Origin: Smittia aterrima
Taxonomy: Eukaryota > Arthropoda > Insecta > Diptera > Chironomidae
Reading direction: 5' to 3'
Assembly: GCA_033063855.1 (NCBI GenBank)
Contig: CP093830.1
Location: 12,524,854 to 12,588,853 of the forward strand
DNA length: 64,000 nt
Below, piece after piece: positions 60,829 to 64,000 of the stretch. The translations under genes and the position numbers were made by a program. The first letter of the stretch is position 1. Every line of letters starts with the position of its first letter. The notes beneath the pieces are model-generated. The model did not search any database and was not told the origin of the DNA. It saw only the letters and a program-made list of their open reading frames with translations.

Positions 60829-62209
60829 ATGGACTTGCAAAAGGTAACTTCTAAGTTCTCTTCCTAGAGAAATCTGTGAACTTCTCTTAAGTGCAATCAG
60901 ATTTTTCGTAGACTTTTAGTCTGCAGAGGAACTGAGTTGAGATTTCGAAAAGATTAATCGTTTCCAATGGCATTGCTAACTGGTTTCCGTTTTATTTCCT
61001 CTGATTATCCTTCGTTTTAGTATCAATCGAAGAGCCTAACACCTGTCGACGAATACCAATGCACTTTAAGCGATGAGTTGCAGAAACTTGCTTTTAAAGA
61101 CTTTGGCGAGACAGAAGAATTGCGTCAGAATGGGATTAGAGAAATGCGCGAGTGGATTTTGAACAATGAGAGAATTGAGAAGTGTCGATTGGACTCAATT
61201 TATCTTCTAAAATTCTTGAGATTTAGAAAGTACGACCTACCAAAAGCCAAAGAAGCCTACGAGCGATTCTTAGTGTTCCGTGAAGGAGTTTACGGTGGCG
61301 ACTGGTTCTCAAATCTCGATTACAACAAACCAAATATTCCATCGCTTGTTGATCAAGGGCTTTTGGTTGTTCTCCCAAACCGCGACAAGTATGGACGTCT
61401 GACGATTTTAGCACGTCTTGCGGTTACAGACCCGAACATCCCAACGATTGGATTAGAAGGGTTGACCTTGGGAACGATGGTTTTAGACATTTTATTGGAT
61501 GACGAGGAGAATCAAATTCGTGGATTTAATTACATCTTTGACAGTGAGAGATTTCATTTTGTGAATATTCTTCGTTCGAAATATCAAAATGTTTTCGTTT
61601 AAAGGTTCGAAGATTCAACTGCGTCATTATTTTATGTTCTCGTTTAAGTTTTGGTTCAAACTTGGTAAATCAGTCGAGGTGAGTAAACTTCGATATTTTG
61701 TTGAATCATTTCGTTAAGCCGTAAACAAAATTTTATAATTTTATTTAAAACAGAAAACGTTGGCCGCACGTCACAAGAATTTTTTGGCAGTAAATGTTCA
61801 CCCAACTTTGCGGTTCGTTGGAAAGCTTGTTTTGAAACACATGCCAGAGAAACTTAGAAAACGAGTTCGTTTCTTAGCGAATTTTGATGAATTTCCGAGT
61901 GATATCGTTCCGAAAGATGATTTTCCCGTCGAATGTGGTGGACAAGCTTCACTCAAAGAATTGATTGGTAAGCTAAGAACTTTTTTTTGTAACAAGAAAT
62001 TAATTTCCTCTTCTCCAGCTCCTTTGAAAAAAGTTCTTGAATCGAAGAGCGATTTCTATTTGAACGTCACCAATAAAATGAAAGTCAACAGAAGCTGTTA
62101 CCCGGGAAATGTTTTGAAATGCAGTATTTCCACTCTGAACACTCCGTTTGACGTTCTCTGCGCTAAGCAGAAGCTCGTTGAAAAGCCGATATTCCTTGAA
62201 TTTGATTAA
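60829..62209 (+). CDS. CRAL-TRIO (Sec14-like) lipid-transfer protein
   Basis: Member of the insect family related to alpha-tocopherol transfer protein and clavesin, cytosolic carriers of small lipids. Exons 60829-60843, 61021-61543, 61605-61678, 61754-61967 and 62019-62209 sum to 1017 bases, 338 residues. The CRAL-TRIO N-terminal helix region is about 45-95 (LRQNGIREMREWI, YLLKFLRFRKYDLPKAKEAY), followed by the lipid-binding domain about 115-275 (GRLTILAR, RGFNYIFD, RHKNFLAVNVHPTLRFVGKL, PEKLRKRVRF, FPVECGGQASL). The ending LPxEYGG-like motif is here FPVECGG. The first exon (MDLQK) is short and was chosen because it is an ATG followed directly by a phase-0 donor that fits; another upstream start is possible. 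Without the 61-base intron at 61544-61604 the frame would stop early. The ligand is not predictable. Confidence 0.85.
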
Positions 62210-62287
62210 AAGTAATTTAAATTTTTCTCTTTGCATTTTTTAAGTTTTTTAGGTGAAATCAAAATTTTTCTTATTAAATTATTTTTA

Positions 62288-62293
62288 AATAAA
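62288..62293 (+). terminator. Likely poly(A) signal of CRAL-TRIO gene
   Basis: AATAAA 79 bases after the stop codon in AT-rich DNA. Confidence 0.5.
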
Positions 62294-62887
62294 GTTTTTA
62301 TAATAAATTGTTTTCTAAAAATTGCATAAAAATCAATGAAGATGCGAGACAAAGAAAGAGTAAGAGAGAGAAGTGAATCGATGACGTAATTGCACAACAA
62401 GCCAAACGAAACATTCACACAATCAAACACGAAACGTTGCCGTTGCTTTGCTGGTGAATTTCTCTGAAGCTTCCTCATTCAACTTTCGTCTGTCGGCCGG
62501 TTTGTTTGCTTTTTTCAAGTTCTCGTAAAGTGTGAGGAGAAGAAAAAGTTGGCAGTGCTGGTGTTAGCTCCAGAGAAATAGTTAGAACAAAAATAATTAT
62601 TGGAATTATTGTGAAGACATTGTCGGATTAAAAATATTTCCTGAACTCAATCAGTTCAAAGGAAAATTGTGGGTGAACAAAAGAAAATGCAAAAAAGCTT
62701 TTAACGGTTTTTCATTCGAGTGCAGCGCTTCTTCTGCCACTGCAAGTGTGCTCAAGAGCGATTTAATAAATTACAAGAAAAAAATACATTCAAGAGCTTC
62801 TGTTGCTAGTGGATTTAAGAGACGACATTAAAAGATTAAAAAATCATAAATTTTAAAGAGAAGAAAAAGTGAGAAAGCGCAGAGAAC
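62294..62887 (+). promoter_or_regulatory. Promoter / 5' UTR region of the Fasciclin-1-like gene
   Basis: About 590 bases before the final start codon. The part from about 62520 on is purine-rich and without long frames, as in an insect 5' UTR. No start site can be fixed. Confidence 0.4.
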
Positions 62888-62992
62888 ATGGCAATGAAGT
62901 TTCTGGTGACCTTCCTGCTGCTCATATCGATCGGCGAAATATACTCGAAAACTCTGTTGGACAAAATTCGCGATGACTCAGATTTGTCAGAG
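62888..62992 (+). CDS. Fas1: First coding exon of probable Fasciclin-1 (partial)
   Basis: A 35-codon exon: ATG, signal peptide (KFLVTFLLLISIGEIYS), then KTLLDKIRDDSDLSE and a GTAAGT donor in phase 0. The post-signal sequence resembles the start of the first FAS1 domain of insect Fasciclin-1, a GPI-anchored neuronal adhesion protein (pattern D-K-I/L-R-D-D-S-D/E-L-S). The rest of the gene lies right of the window, so no domain can be confirmed. A second ATG two codons later (MKFLV) could also serve as the start. That it is a secreted or membrane protein is fairly safe; the Fasciclin-1 name is tentative. Confidence 0.6.
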
Positions 62993-64000
62993 GTAAGTTT
63001 GTTAAGAGCTTTTGAGAGGCTTCAGCTTAGCCCATGAGGGTCTAATTTGAAAATATGTATTCGCCCGTTCCAAAGTCGAAAAGAGCAAAAATGTTGGTGG
63101 AAAATTTTTGGTTTCAGCTAAAAATCGTTACATAACTGAAAAGGAAGAAAAGACTGTTGTGTAACATGAGTGAAGTGACATCGTTTTAGTTCCATGTCCT
63201 GCGTCCAATGGCGAAGAATATAAGTTTCCTGTGCCACTGGTGCAGTAAATTAATTGAGGGAAGCGCATCGAGCAAAGGTTTCGGTCACAAATTTCGGAAA
63301 ACTTACAAAAGTGTCTCTCGATAATTAGAAGTGACTTCCCTTCCGTTGTAAAAAGGGGAATGATAATTTCTGGTTAAAAATAACTTTTATGGCTTAAAAT
63401 TCGATGAAACTATGATTGCCTGTAATTAATTAAAAACAGAAATTGATGAAGCATCTTCGAGCGTGGAAAATTATTGAAAAATTTAGGAAATTCAACTGAA
63501 ACGAAATTAATCAAAATCTGTTCCACCTGAAACTCTCTAAATTCAATTTTTTTTTGGCAAACAACCGCGAGAAGGAAAAAAATGCATTTGCATAACGCGA
63601 TCCATCATCTGCTGCTCTGGCCTGTGCGATTTAAATTTATTGCTTCGATGACATGTTTATTCTATCAGACTGCATGACGAAACGCTTTTCTCGCCGAAAT
63701 TTTTTGTTTTGCAAATACAAAACAAACTGCACAATTTGCTCTAATAGAATCAGAACGAGAAACCGTCGATCGACCGAAGTTTCCACCTAAATATGAGTTC
63801 AGAAATAATAAAACTAAGTCAAACCATAATTTACGTCAGTATTTGGAACAAATCAGTCGATGGTCTTAGGAGGGCGGCAGACTTTTGCCTTTTTTTTATT
63901 GGCGAAGCTCCAAAACGAATCCAACAATCGTTGTTCATTTTTATTGATCGCATGTTCTATGTGAAGAGAACTCGTGTAGCTCAGCAAAGTGTCTTCTTCA
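62993..64000 (+). other. Intron 1 of the Fasciclin-1-like gene (runs off the window)
   Basis: From the GTAAGT donor to the window edge no exon with FAS1 similarity was found. A TTTTAG at about 63189 followed by an open phase-0 stretch codes for nothing like a FAS1 domain, so I do not take it as an exon. Confidence 0.55.

Noticed and set aside
63189..63325. Second exon of the Fasciclin-1-like gene inside the window
   Set aside because: An acceptor-like TTTTAG precedes an open phase-0 stretch, but the translation does not resemble a FAS1 domain and runs into a stop.
1..64000. Transposons, CRISPR arrays, tRNA or rRNA genes, viral insertions
   Set aside because: No transposase or reverse transcriptase frames, terminal inverted repeats, regular repeat-spacer arrays or tRNA-like cloverleaf sequence were noticed by reading; short transposon remnants or microRNA hairpins cannot be excluded without a search.

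Overview
This window is animal nuclear DNA from an insect, most likely a nematoceran fly (a midge or mosquito relative). It is AT-rich, most small introns are about 50-60 bases with GT..AG borders, and the genes spliced by hand here are insect genes: tandem gustatory receptors, the Notch ligand Serrate, the fly HIF-alpha subunit Similar, and a probable Fasciclin-1 start. The placement inside Diptera is inferred from protein resemblance. I saw no bacterial, viral or transposon coding sequence.

Layout. 0.9-7.5 kb holds four tandem gustatory-receptor genes on the + strand; the first is a pseudogene with one frameshift and one stop. 10.16-25.02 kb is Serrate on the - strand: eight coding exons that sum to an exact 1007-codon frame. 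A 26-residue signal-peptide exon (24942-25019) lies 9.8 kb from the second exon, so the apparently empty 15.1-24.9 kb stretch is Serrate intron 1. Divergently from it, 28.25-30.07 kb holds Memo in four exons. A 203-codon ORF (28456-29067) sits on the same strand inside Memo intron 1.

30.82-53.38 kb is the HIF-alpha gene similar (sima): 12 coding exons, 1074 residues, with bHLH, PAS-A, PAS-B, two LAP-type oxygen-degradation sites and a C-terminal activation motif. A second possible first exon at 33065-33603 would give a Tyr/Asn/Gln-rich N-terminus. 55.06-57.27 kb is an ABHD18-type alpha/beta hydrolase in seven exons. 60.83-62.21 kb is a CRAL-TRIO (Sec14-like) lipid-transfer gene in five exons. 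The window ends in intron 1 of a secreted or GPI-anchored protein whose first exon (62888-62992) resembles Fasciclin-1.

The genes do not form a pathway. They fall into a chemosensory cluster, a Notch-signalling gene, an oxygen-response gene and scattered metabolic or housekeeping genes. The most informative points are: a Serrate with only about eight EGF repeats; a HIF-alpha that keeps both hydroxylatable LAP sites and a C-terminal EVN motif; a possible alternative HIF first exon whose splice donor overlaps a stop codon; the ORF nested in Memo; and the young receptor pseudogene that has also lost one intron exactly. Every exon set given as intact was checked for reading-frame sum and splice phase by hand; none was checked against transcripts or databases.
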